Assembly: GCA_002104905.1 (NCBI GenBank)
Contig: MCFE01000676.1
Location: 1 to 47,092 of the forward strand
Source of the DNA: Basidiobolus meristosporus CBS 931.73
Lineage: Eukaryota; Basidiobolomycota; Basidiobolomycetes; Basidiobolales; Basidiobolaceae
Direction of reading: 5' to 3'
DNA length: 47,092 bases
In this document: positions 9,644 through 19,580 of the stretch, piece after piece
Numbering within the stretch: position 1 is the stretch's first letter
Layout: every line of letters starts with the position of its first letter
Made by a program: the position numbers and the translations under genes
Notes under the pieces: generated by a model
Database searches by the model: none
Seen by the model: only the letters and a program-made list of their open reading frames with translations
Told to the model about the DNA's origin: nothing

Positions 9644-10500
9644 GAATTATCACCAAGTTAAGATGTGTCTCCATTGGGGTAGCTGCCATTTTACAGGACT
9701 CCATTTGGTACTTCTTCAGTATATCTTAAATATACTTGGATTGGCTAAGGGTAATAGTATGGGTACTTCTGTCTATGGAGGACTTTGATCTTAAGTAGTA
9801 ACTGAGTTCTCCTAGATTGTACATCTTGAACTTTGTAGATAGGCTGCATTTAGTCTCTTCCAATGTTTCTAGATTATTGGCAGCTATAATAAGAACATCC
9901 AAATATAGAGCTAATAGAGCTTGATTTGCTTATCTGGCTTATAGTATATACAATAGTCAGCATTACTCCTTTGGAAACTCAAAGATTCCAGATAAGAATC
10001 TATCTTGCAATTCCAGTCTCTTGGTGATTGTTTGAGACCATATAGAGATTTTTTAAGCTTGCAGACCAAATGGGAGTTATCTTGGTAAACAAACCCATCA
10101 GGCTGGCTCATATACATGTCTTCAGCAAGTTCGCAACTCAAAAATGCAGTTTTTATACACATTTGATGTATAAAAAACTTTTATTTGGCTGCAAAAGCCC
10201 ATAATAATCTGAAGGAATTAAACTTGGCTACCAATGCAAAGGTATTGGTACAGCCAAGTCCTTTTGTTTGGCAGTATCTTTTAGCCACCAGTCTTGCTCT
10301 ATATATTTAATTGTACTATCAGCCTTGCATTTTGTCTTGAAGACCCATCTGCATCCAGTTGATTTTTGGTTGATTGGGCATTTGACAAAGTCACAAGTTT
10401 GATTTTCCATCAGGGTCTGATATTCCTTAGTCATTGCAGCTCTTCAAGACTTTATCTGAGGGGTGTATGGGGCCACTTTCACAGTCTTTGGCTCATCCAT
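9644..10500 (-). pseudogene. Copia copy C reverse transcriptase fragments
   Basis: Frames at 9911-10162 ([20 protein letters not shown]) and 10228-10434 (C-R-W-V-F-K-T-K) give the N-terminal half of an RVT_2 polymerase. The rest, up to the A-A-T-P-M-E-T region at 9690, has frameshifts and changes in the Y-V-D-D area. It is non-functional. Confidence 0.8.
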
Positions 10501-11043
10501 ATCAGCTATAAGCATTGGCTAAGTTTGTACCCTCAATGATATGGTAATTTGGGCAATTTCTTGTCCAGTTGGAATTCCTGGCAATTGATACTGGAGTGAT
10601 CACTTCTGAATATTCCTGGGCACCACTTCAGGCTGATCCACAGTTGTAGAGTTCTCCGGAGGGAAAAATATCTTGTATTGCTCTGATTCAATCTTGACAA
10701 TTGGTGGACTTGAGATCTGATTTTTGTCATTATCTGATGACATTTTTTGTGAAAGTTTTGAATTTTCATCAAGCAACATATCCCTGGACTTGATCAGCTT
10801 CTTTGCTTTGGTATTGTAGAGTCTGTATGCCTTACTCTCATTGTAGTAGCCTAAAAATATGCATTTTTGACTTTTTGGCTCAAATTTTGACTGATATCTG
10901 GGCAGTTTCTTGGCATATGCTACGCACCCAAATATTCTTAGATGTTCTGCAGCTGATTTGTGTCCATACTATGCTTCACATGGAATATAATTGCAAAGTA
11001 TTTTATAATAACTCCTATTTTTAAGTTATACAGCTGTGGCAAC
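10501..11043 (-). other. Linker and C-terminal integrase remains of copia copy C
   Basis: Corresponds to 7160-7780 of copy B: the W-Y-G-Y-R-P-type integrase C-terminus and the polar linker, with many substitutions and stops. No separate gene is seen. Confidence 0.6.
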
Positions 11044-11328
11044 TTATTCTGTGTAAAAGTTATAGGATAATTTTTGATCATGGATTGTTGATCTTACCAT
11101 ATCTATTATTGATATATTTGCATGTTCTGCTATTCCATTTTGCTGCACAGTGTATGGTACAGCAGTGTCCTGCTTTATCCCATGAATTTTGCAGAAGTGG
11201 ATGATGAGTCTTGATGTATATTTTCCACTATTGTCAGAGCATGTTTTCTTGATTTTTTCACCAGTTTCACTCACCACCATGGCTTCAAGCTCCCTGAACT
11301 TAGACAGAGCTTCTTCCTTTCTCTCCAT
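11044..11328 (-). pseudogene. Copia copy C integrase core fragment
   Basis: A 94-codon frame with K-T-C-S-D-N-S-G-K-Y-T-S (second catalytic Asp retained, but G-G-E changed to S-G-K) and Q-Q-N-G-I-A-E-H-A-N (catalytic Glu retained). It breaks before the first Asp region, which is found in another frame near 11400. Confidence 0.82.
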
Positions 11329-11499
11329 GTAGTAGACCCATGTGCATCTTATATAATCATAAATACAAGTAATTAATTACTTCATCTGGACTAAGATTAA
11401 ATTCTGCATTGGTCCATACAACTCTGGGTGAATCAGATACAGTTTTTTCTTAGTTTTGATTGACCCAGAGCTCTTGAACAGTTACCTGGCTTGCTTTCC

Positions 11500-11913
11500 T
11501 TATATGCAGGTTCCACAGAGCTCCAAGCTAGCTGGGAGATCAATTTTTACTCCAGAAATTAGCTGATGTTTGCTTGTTTTGCTCAAATAATTAAAATTGA
11601 TGTGTCCAAATCTCCTGTGCCAAAGCAGGGGTGTTTTGTCATTTAGCTTACCTATATTGGCTTCCAGATATGATGGAATATAAGCCAACCTGTATAGATT
11701 CAGATCTCTGATACCTAAAGCAATATGGGCACCATGTTGATCAGTGATCCTGCATCCAGAACTGCCAAAGTTGAGACTAAGTCCTTCTGCTGTAGCTTTG
11801 CTTACAGATAGTAGTTTCTTGGCTATTTCTGGTACATAGAGTACTTCTCTAGAGGCTAATGTAAGGCTTACTTCACTGCTTCTAAGGTTTACTTGGATAG
11901 TTCCTTCTCCCAC
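11500..11913 (-). pseudogene. Copia copy C pre-integrase and zinc-binding region
   Basis: A 137-codon frame starting M-G-E-G-T-I-Q-V and running through Y-V-P-E-I-A-K-K-L-L-S-V-S-K, H-I-A-L-G-I-R and L-W-H-R-R-F-G-H to C-G-T-C, ending at a stop just after the HHCC zinc site. Copy C keeps protease and integrase zinc region in frame here, unlike copy A. Protease active-site remains lie further upstream near 12010-12040, frameshifted. Confidence 0.82.
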
Positions 11914-12281
11914 TGCATCAAGTGTTTTATTGTTACCAATGAATACATTCCTAATTGGAATTTCTTGATCTTGGGCAAAAAGTATTTTTTGGTGTGTGTA
12001 AAGTAATGATATGCTCCAAAGTCAGTTTACCACATCTGAGAATCCTTGTTTGTGATCTTATTTGGTGCAGATATCAATAATCTATCTTCTATTGTTGCAG
12101 CATTTCCAGATTCAAACTACTTTTGCTGATTACATCTCACTATGAGAGCTGGTCTTATGCAGTCTGACTAATATTACAAAGTTTACAGTACTACATTCAG
12201 TATCAATGAAGCACAAACATATCCAGTATATTTGATGGCAAGCATTACAAACTGCTAAGATGCAAGGGCTACTTCAAAGGT

Positions 12282-13571
12282 GTGTATGACCATGCCTTTG
12301 CCTTAGCACTTGATGGATTTACATTAAACAGGTACTCTACCAGCAAATCCTGCTGGCCACTGATTCTCATCAGTCTGAATCTGCTGCCCATCTTACAGTA
12401 TCAGAGCAATAATCTGATGGTAGTCTCACTGGTATCTGGGCCTAAATCACTGTCCAACCTGGATAGCTACCTGTATGCATTGCAGGATGAATTTTGAATG
12501 CTCTCTAGCAGGATAACAGTAAATGATCATCATGGAAAAGCACATGTTATTATATAGATTGGAGATATCTCAGCCATCAGCAAGATAGCAGGTTTTTCCA
12601 GGCATAATGGATGGTATTGCAGTCAAATGTGTGAGATCCAGGGGATTTACTCCATAACTCACACACATTATTATTACCCAAACACCATCACTAAGAACAT
12701 TGTCTTCCCACAGAGAGAATGTACAGAAGTAAGCATGCAATTGCAGCAAAGTTGGCAAGCCATAAGACATTGGCCAGAATATGGAATCATTCAGAAACTG
12801 GAGATACTTAAGATAGACGGTATCTGTTGGAGCAAAAGCTCTCCACTGGGAGCAATGCATTTGCTTTTCAACAGAATCCCTATACTGATGACCAAGTTGT
12901 ACATGGGGCATTTCAAGCTAAATGAGCCCTTTGAGATACCGGAGAAATTTGAAAGGATTGGCAAGATATTACAGAGTTTCCTCTACTGTATGTACTTCTC
13001 ACAGGCTCCAATTATTATTCATACTCATATGCAACAATACAAATGCAAAGACTGGATGAACTGGATATGCATTTATTTACATGGTGTTCTAGAGCAATTC
13101 CTACCAAGAGTACATTGGAAGCATTGGGAGTCATATGTGGGCATTGTTGGATTGTTCATCCAGAAGTGGATCATCAATGGCAACTTGACACATCTACAGC
13201 TGTTGTACAAGGAGTTAGTGATGGGATTTGAGTTGCTATACTACAAACATAAAGCTGAATGCGTAGATCTCTGCCACTACTATATCCATTCTCTACTCCA
13301 TCTTGCACAGTGTGTGGAGAATATTGGGCCTTGCGTCACCTTTTGGGAGTTTCTTGTGGAGCAGATGTGCAGGGAGATAGGAAAACAAGTCATGTTTCAG
13401 GTACTGCCATATCCAAATCTCATCAAGAATATTGCTTTCAAGCCTGTCATGGACGTGATGAGTTGGCACATGGAGGACAACCAGGAAGAATTGGAAAATA
13501 CTGAGGACAAATCTGGATATGGAGATACCTATGCCTATGGCATTAAGAAGCTAAGCAGTCCCAATTCATGA
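12282..13571 (+). pseudogene. Tnp2 / Transposase_21-like transposase, relic #1
   Basis: A 314-codon open stretch (12627-13571) follows a first block (12282-12497). Together they read as a CACTA-type transposase: A-L-D-G-F, S-C-W-P-L-I-L-I-S-L-N-L, G-P-K...L-D-S-Y-L, a G-D-I-S-A remnant of the G-D-x-P-A motif, G-F-S-G-H-N-G-W-Y-C, the H-Y-Y-Y-P block, and M-H-L-L-F. This order fits the Transposase_21 (Tnp2) family as I know it; the family call is by motif, not by search. Stops lie at 12495-12497 and again before G-D-I-S-A. The protein would have cut and pasted the element. The C-terminal third is better preserved here than in #2, where a solo LTR splits it. Confidence 0.72.
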
Positions 13572-14512
13572 GTAATCAGTTAAGTAATGCAAAGCTGGGT
13601 TGGGTGCAACAAGCAACTAATTTTTATTAGGAAAAGTCTACCAAGATATGCCAGATTTCTCATGTTCACAAGCCAACTTCTATACCATTCAATACAGAAC
13701 TCACACAAACAAAAGCCAGAGCACACCTATATAGGGGACTAGAATCCAGTAGGGAGAAGGAATATTGGCTAAATACAAATAAGTTCTTTGCGGATATTCA
13801 GGAGGTATCCATGGCAGAAGTGGTGACAACCAAGCATATGTTTGCAAGATGTATTTGATACCAGCAGTACAAGGTATATGGAAACTTTGCAAGTATCACA
13901 CTAATAAGCCTTACAGTTGAGGTGATAGAAGTATGTCAATTGCAGCAGGTGAGCACATTTGTAGAGGTTAGTAAGCAGGAGGCCATAGTTTTTTTGATTC
14001 AAGCTATAGGTGGAATACCCAAGGTAGTAGTAGGTAAGCAAATAAAGAGGGGTGATTCTACAGTACAATATATGAATTGCACATGGGGAGGTAGAAAAAG
14101 AAAATATCATTTGGTAAATTGGTACAGTAGCATTATACAGAACCGGCTGTGGGCCACCATACTGCCAATATAATGCCATCAGAGTGTTGCTGTGAGGCCA
14201 TCAAAATACAGTCAAATTTCTTGCCATACAAGGCAATTGGATGTTCTGGCCAGTTGGATCCACTTAAAATAGTGGTAGAGCACAAAAAGACCGCAACAAT
14301 CCCATGCACATATTGTCACAGCACCAATCAAATCTTGTCAAGTTTTATCCCTGTATTTGGTTGTAAAATTAGCAAAGCACTGTTGTGATTGTGTTATAAG
14401 ATTGTTAAGAGGGTCACTAATTTCAACCTGCCAGTATTATGATGGTCTCTAATTGGGATCCTGACAGCTGATCCGGATTTGATGCACCCACAGGACCAAA
14501 TTGTTTTCCATA
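13572..14512 (+). other. 3' flank of Tnp2 relic #1 up to the element end
   Basis: A non-coding stretch matching the inverse complement of about 15956-16780. It carries one copy of the unit that is tandemly duplicated at 16441-16784 in element #2. The last 100 bp (GGGTCACTAATT to CCATAGGG) is shared with the left end of #2 and then homology stops, so the transposon end lies near 14500-14512. Small open frames here are not conserved between copies and are not credible genes. Confidence 0.7.
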
Positions 14513-15872
14513 GGGTCTGTCAAGCTCTTTGCAAGTATTGCAGCCACTCTGAATAGTATCCTGAAGAAAAACAACACATTAAAGTGGGACATAACTTGTG
14601 ACACTGCAGTTCAGATGCTCAAGAAAAAACTTGTCAAGCTACAAAGCTTAGGTATATTTAACTTCAGTACAGATTTTACTCTCTGTGCAGATGCCTCTGA
14701 TTATGCAATTGGTGGAGTACTGCACCAAGAACATGAAGGAAGAGAATACCCAGTGGCTTTTGAATACAAGAAACTGAGCTCAGCAGAACAAATACTATCC
14801 AATGGATGAGGAGGAGATGCTTACCATATTATATGGCTTAACAACATGCAAATGTTATATTGATGGACTCAGGTTCACTGCAATGACTGAACTTGCCTCA
14901 CTTAGTATTTACTTACTCTGAAGGTACTATCCAGGAGTATAACAAGATGGAAATAATACAGTTAGTAATCAGACCTAGAGATTGTCTACTGCCTTAGGAA
15001 AATAATATGGTTACAGATGCCTTATGAAAACTAGAACAAGTTGCACAACTAAATCCGGTGCACAAGTCAGATTGTCCTAGCTTATTACCAAAGTAGGTGG
15101 ACAACCAAGCTCTTCCCAATGAGGTGGATGATGATATCAAGAAGATTATCTGTGATGATGCCAGGAAGTTTGTAGCACAGGATGAAACACATAGTCTACT
15201 GCCTTTATGTTGCTTGCCTGCATTTAGTGCACATGCTATGCAAGGAATATGAACATATTGAAGTTGGAAGAACCTATAGCCATATAAAGTTAGAGCACAA
15301 TGGCCCAGAATGAAGCAAGATATTCAGAAATCAGTGCAAATATACCAAAGATGCCAAATGAACCAAACCCAGCCATAGAGAATTGCCCTACTCTTTCACT
15401 TGATGCCTGTAAGACTAGTTGTAGGATGGGGAATTGACTTTATAGAAATACCACTCACCACTAGGATATGCAATTGGTGTATTTAATAGCAGTTGATAAT
15501 TTTACCAAATGACCAGTAATTGGAGCTCTATCAGATGCCAGTGCATAAGAAGTTGCAAGTTTTGTCCATTGCAAGGTCCTGATGAAGCTCTGATGCCCTG
15601 TGGAGCTTTATCTAATAGAGGAGTGAGCTTTATGGCAAAACATGGGAAGCCTATGTGGAAATGCTGCATCTCAAGCATTTGAACACTTTTGTATATCAAC
15701 CAAGAAGTAATGGAGTAACTGAGCAGTTTAATAGATTATTTGGAAAAATGCCAACTAAGTATGCAAATAAACCTATGAGTAGAGGGGACAAGTGTATTGA
15801 CCAATCACTGTTTGCCTGCAGAGTTTGAGTGCCAACTCTATTAGATAATTGCCATTTTACTTGGTTTTTCTG
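14513..15872 (+). pseudogene. Gypsy relic R1: RNase H and integrase remains
   Basis: A plus-strand Ty3/gypsy fragment beginning at the V-K-L-F-A-S-I-A-A block between RT and RNase H. RNase H is recognisable ([14 protein letters not shown], frame 14501-14809). Integrase remains follow: W-G-I-D-F-I near 15425, S-N-R-G near 15610 where intact copies have S-D-R-G, and N-G-V-T-E-Q-F-N near 15710. Many stops and frameshifts are present. It has no LTRs, and the fragment ends at a scrap of Tnp2 (#3). It is related to, but well diverged from, gypsy 1. Confidence 0.82.
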
Positions 15873-15955
15873 GTTGTATAGCCACTCAAATTGCTTCACA
15901 GGCTCCTGGCATAACAGCTCTATGTGCACCAAGCTGATATTAGTTGTCTGCTTTG
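15873..15955 (-). pseudogene. Left fragment of Tnp2 relic #3
   Basis: An 83-bp piece that aligns with 17467-17550 of element #2 (minus transposase). Its continuation appears at 21997-22062, on the other side of element #2, and then beyond gypsy 1 at 27006. Element #2 therefore appears to have inserted here, into an older copy of itself. Confidence 0.7.
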
Positions 15956-16774
15956 GGACAAGTCCCTATGAAAAATAACTTGGTCCCCTGGGTGGATCCA
16001 AACCAGATCAGCCACCAAGATCCCCTTTAAAGACCATCACAATACCAGCAGCTTGGAATTAGTGACCCTCCTAACAATCCTATGGCAGGATCATGATGGT
16101 GTTTTGCTAATTTTACAACTAAATAAAGGGATTATACTTGACAATATTTTATTGGTGCTGTGACAATATTTGCATGGTATTGTTGCAGCCTTTTAGCACT
16201 CTATAACTATTTTGAGTGGATCCAGTTGCTTTATATAGCAAGAAACCTGACGGTATTTTGATGGCCTCAGAGCAAGACTCTGATGGCATTATATTGGCAG
16301 TATGTTGGCCTACCTCTGGTTCTGCATAATGCTCCTGCACCAATTTACCAAATGGGATTTCCTTTTTGTACCTCCCCTTGTGCAATTCATATATTATACT
16401 GTAGAATCACCATTTTAGCCAATATCTATTCTCCCTGCTGGATTTCAGTCCCCCATGTAGGTGCATGCTGGCTTTTGTGTGTGTGAATTCCATATTGAAT
16501 GGTGTAGAAGTTGGCTTGTGACCATGTGAAATCTGGCATATCTTGGTAGAGTTTTCCTGATAAAAGTTTCTTGCTTGTTGCACCCAACCCAGCTTTGCAT
16601 TGCTTGCTTGTGGATTTCAGTCCCCCATATAGGTGCGTGCTGGCTTTTGTTTGTGTGAATTCCATATTGAATGGTGTAGAAGTTGGCTTGTGACCACAAG
16701 AAATCTGGCATATCTTGGTAGATTTTCCTGATAAAAATTAGTTGCTTGTTGCACCCAAACCAGCTTTGCATTAC
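15956..16774. other. Left subterminal region of element #2
   Basis: Non-coding; homologous in inverse to 13572-14512. Contains the tandem duplication at 16441-16784. The overlapping minus-strand frames at 16426-16771 arise from that duplication and are not conserved as protein in relic #1. Confidence 0.65.
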
Positions 16775-16784
16775 CTAACTGATT
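16441..16784. repeat. Tandem duplication, unit about 172 bp, two copies
   Basis: The unit starting GATTTCAGTCCCCCAT at 16441 begins again at 16613. The two copies differ at scattered sites (for example GTAGGTGCATG against ATAGGTGCGTG). Relic #1 has a single unit at the matching place, so the duplication arose within this copy or its recent lineage. Confidence 0.88.
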
Positions 16785-19359
16785 ACCCACGCATTGGGGC
16801 TGCTTAGCTTCTTAATGCCATAGGCATAGGTGTCTCCATGTGCACATATGTCCTCAGTATTTTCCAACTCTTTCTGGCTGTCCTCCATGTGCCAACTCAT
16901 CACATCCATGACAGACTTGAAGGTAATATTCTTGATGAGATTGGGATATGGTAGTACCTGCAACTTGACTCATCTTCCAATCTCCCCACACATCCACTCC
17001 ATAGGAGACTCCCACAAGGTGAAGCAAGGCCCAATATTCCCCACACACTTTGCAAGATGGAGTAGAGAATGTTATAAGAGTGATGGAGATATTGGAAGTG
17101 ATTGGGAGGACAAGTAGATTATGTGGTTTTCACCTAATCATTTATTGAATGTAAAAGTAGTATTTATATTTTGACGTGGTCTTGGCACTACCTACATGTA
17201 GAATAGGTTAAGGAAGGTCCCAAAAGCATGTGTGCAAAGTTTGGGGCTGTTTGGACAACTTATCAGATTTTCAGGTTCTGGGTACCTGGTATTCTGGTGA
17301 AAATGTTCCAAGTAGACCCCAACAGGAAATTTGGTCAGTATTCTCTAGGATTTGAAGGTAATGATCTAAGTGACTATGTTAGGTGAATATTTAGGTGGAA
17401 TTACAAATTTTACAACAGAGGATGGATACAGTAGTGGCAGAGATCTACATGTTCAGCTTTATGTTTGTAGTGTAGCCACGCAAATCCTGTCACAAACTCC
17501 TCACACAACAGCTGTAGATGCATCAAGCTGGCATTGATGATCTGCTTCTGGATAAATAATCCTACAATGTCCACATATGACTCCCAATGCTTCCAATGTA
17601 CTCTTGGTAGGAATTGCTTCAGAACACCATGTGAATAAATACATATCCAGTTCATCCAGTCTTTGCATAGGTATTGTTGCATATGAGTATGAATAATAAT
17701 TGGAGCTTGTGAGAAGTACTTAGGGTGGAGGAAACTCTGTAATATCTTGCCAATTCTTTCAAACTTCTCCAGTATCTCAAAGGGCTCATTAAGCTTGAGA
17801 TTTCACACCTACAACTTGGTCATCAGTATAGGGATTCTGTTGAAAAGCAAATGCATTGCTCCCTGTGGAGAGCTTTTGCTCCAACAGATACCATCTATCT
17901 TAAGAATCTCCAGTTCTTGGATGATTCCATATACTGGCCAATGACTTATAGCTTGCCAACTTTGCTGCAATTGCATGCTTACTTCTGTACGTTCTCTCTG
18001 TGGAAAGATGATGTTCTTAGTGCTGGTGTTTGAGTAATAATAATGTGTGTGAGTTATGGAGTAAATTCCTGGGATCTCACATATTTGGCAGCAATACCAT
18101 CCGTTGTGCCCAGAAAAACCTGCTATCTTGCTGATGGCTGGGGTATCTCCAATGCAGATAATAATATGTGCTTTTACATGATAGTCACTTAATGTTATCC
18201 CACTGGAAAGCATTCAAAATGCATCCAGCAATGGATACAGGTATCTATCCAGGTTGGATGGTGATTTAGGCCCAGATACCGTGAGACTACCATCAGATTA
18301 TTGCTCTGGTACTGCAAGATGGGTGGCAGATTCAGACTGATGAGAATCAGTGGCCAGCAGGATTTGCTGGCAGAGTACTTGTTTAATGAGAATCCATCAA
18401 GTGCTAAAGTAAAGGCATGGACATATATACCTTCAAAGTAGCCCTGCATCTTAGCAGTTTGTAATGTTTGCCATCAAATATATTGGATATGTTTGTACTT
18501 GAATGATACTGAGTGCAGTACTGTATAGCTTTGCAATATTTGTTGGACTGCATCAGCATCCTCAGACAGGGTATGACCAGAATATATCCGGAGTGTGAAC
18601 AATGTTTTCTCTCAATGGTGGTGGATTCCTGACAATTTGACACATTGCAATGGTAGCATTTTTGGATGTGAATACCATGCAACTGTTAGCACATGCTGGA
18701 ATCAGGACAGTCTCTGAATCATATGTTGCCAGCTGCATAACAATTGTCCATTTGTACCATGAACATGGTAAGTTGCATCTCAGTATAATTTTGGCAAGAA
18801 GTAGTTATAAATCCTCAAAGCCCGCATTGCTGATACTAGTGGAAATGCACCACTTCTCTATCCACAACATGGCATCATTCACTAGTAGATGGATTACTGG
18901 GCTCACTTTGCTCCATAAAGTATCCTTGGCATTTGTTTCAATGGGTGCTGTCTCATTGGATATAGGGATTTGACTGGGCTCATACATGGTACTGTTGTTA
19001 GGGGAGATGGTCTCAAAATTGATCAGTGAACCTTCTTTGTCAGTGCTATCACTCTGCATGCCATATTCAGGAGGCTGAGATGAGCCTAAAGGCGTCACAA
19101 GCTCACCTGACTCAGTTTGCACAAGGTGACAAATTTGGCCAGGTGCCAATATCAAAGTATCAACTGACCAGCAAGATAATGTTGGTACAGTAGTAACCAA
19201 TAAATGGTCAAATATGACTTGGGTGGCAAAACACTGGCTGTGATCCTTGTAATACTTCCTATGCTGTCTGCATGCTTCATGGCTGAGAGGCTTGCCACAA
19301 TAGCCACATGGTCTTTCTTCTCTTCTCTTATGGCATTGAGTCAAAGTAGTCCTGTCCAT
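16775..19359 (-). pseudogene. Tnp2 / Transposase_21-like transposase of element #2
   Basis: Starts at 19359 (M-D-R-T-T-L) with a 184-codon open stretch. The N-terminus holds a likely zinc site, C-G-Y-C-G-K-P-L-S-H...C-R-Q-H. Further blocks in shifted frames are D-G-K-H-Y-K-L-L, A-L-D-G-F, S-C-W-P-L-I-L-I-S-L-N-L-P-P, the G-D-T-P-A motif (Asp codon 18145-18147), G-F-S-G-H-N-G-W-Y-C-C-Q-I-C, H-Y-Y-Y and M-H-L-L-F. The end is K-L-S-S-P-N-A-W-V-I-S at 16775. A copia solo LTR splits it at 17070-17417 and there are several frameshifts and stops. The function would be element excision and insertion in the nucleus. Family assignment rests on motif order. Confidence 0.75.
17070..17417 (-). mobile_element. 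Solo LTR of copia family 1 in the transposase gene
   Basis: 348 bp matching the family 1 LTRs in minus orientation, starting TGTTATAAGAG and ending TTTACAACA on the plus strand. Flanks are GAGAA (17065-17069) and GAGGA (17418-17422), a 5-bp target duplication with one later change. Relic #1 shows the unoccupied site (inverse of AGAGAATGGATA near 13285-13300), which confirms the insertion point. Confidence 0.9.
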
Positions 19360-19580
19360 GAGGCAAGCAGTTTGACCTTCAACAACATATACTATTTTAT
19401 CACTTTTTGGTCAATACTCATGTGAACTTAAGACAGTCTTGTATTTGAGACATTGCACCTACATGAATGTAAGATTCAATGATGACCCACCATAGTAAGC
19501 ATTATAAATAAAGATGTGGCACCACATACACACATATATGTATTATCATTTCCCCTTTAGTATGACTCACTTTCATATAT
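19360..19580. promoter_or_regulatory. Divergent promoter between transposase and ORF2
   Basis: A 221-bp region between the two start codons. It contains TATAAATA at 19503-19510 and a 28-bp block (19515-19542) that recurs without change at 28687-28714 in relic #3, although surrounding bases differ. The block holds GTGG-CA-CCAC, a short inverted repeat, and the palindrome ACATATATGT. It may serve as core promoter, transposase-binding site, or both; that role is inference. Confidence 0.6.

Larger units (their letters stand above)
9644..12160 (-). mobile_element. Copia family 1 copy C, truncated at both ends
   Basis: Minus-strand copy running from RT (at 9644, just past the A-A-T-x-M-E-T motif) back to the zinc-knuckle/protease border near 12160. 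RNase H, both LTRs and most of Gag are absent. Recognisable pieces are RT (9911-10162 and 10228-10434), linker (10533-10772), integrase (11044-11328) and pre-integrase (11500-11913). It joins Tnp2 relic #1 at about 12160. Confidence 0.85.
12161..14512 (+). mobile_element. Tnp2-type DNA-transposon relic #1
   Basis: Plus-strand copy of the transposase half of the element seen complete at 15956-21996. It holds the transposase from the region just before G-K-H-Y-K-L-L onward and the 3' flank (13572-14512). That flank matches the inverse of 15956-16780, including the near-terminal block at 14400-14512. The transposase N-terminus, divergent promoter and ORF2 are missing. It is joined to copia copy C on the left and to gypsy relic R1 on the right. 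Confidence 0.8.

Noticed and set aside
12627-13571. 314-codon frame as an intact host gene
   Set aside because: It is the C-terminal two-thirds of a Tnp2 transposase; upstream parts of the same protein lie in broken frames and two other copies exist in the window.
16426-16771. Overlapping minus frames of 79 and 108 codons as a repeat protein
   Set aside because: They are produced by the 172-bp tandem duplication and have no counterpart in relic #1.
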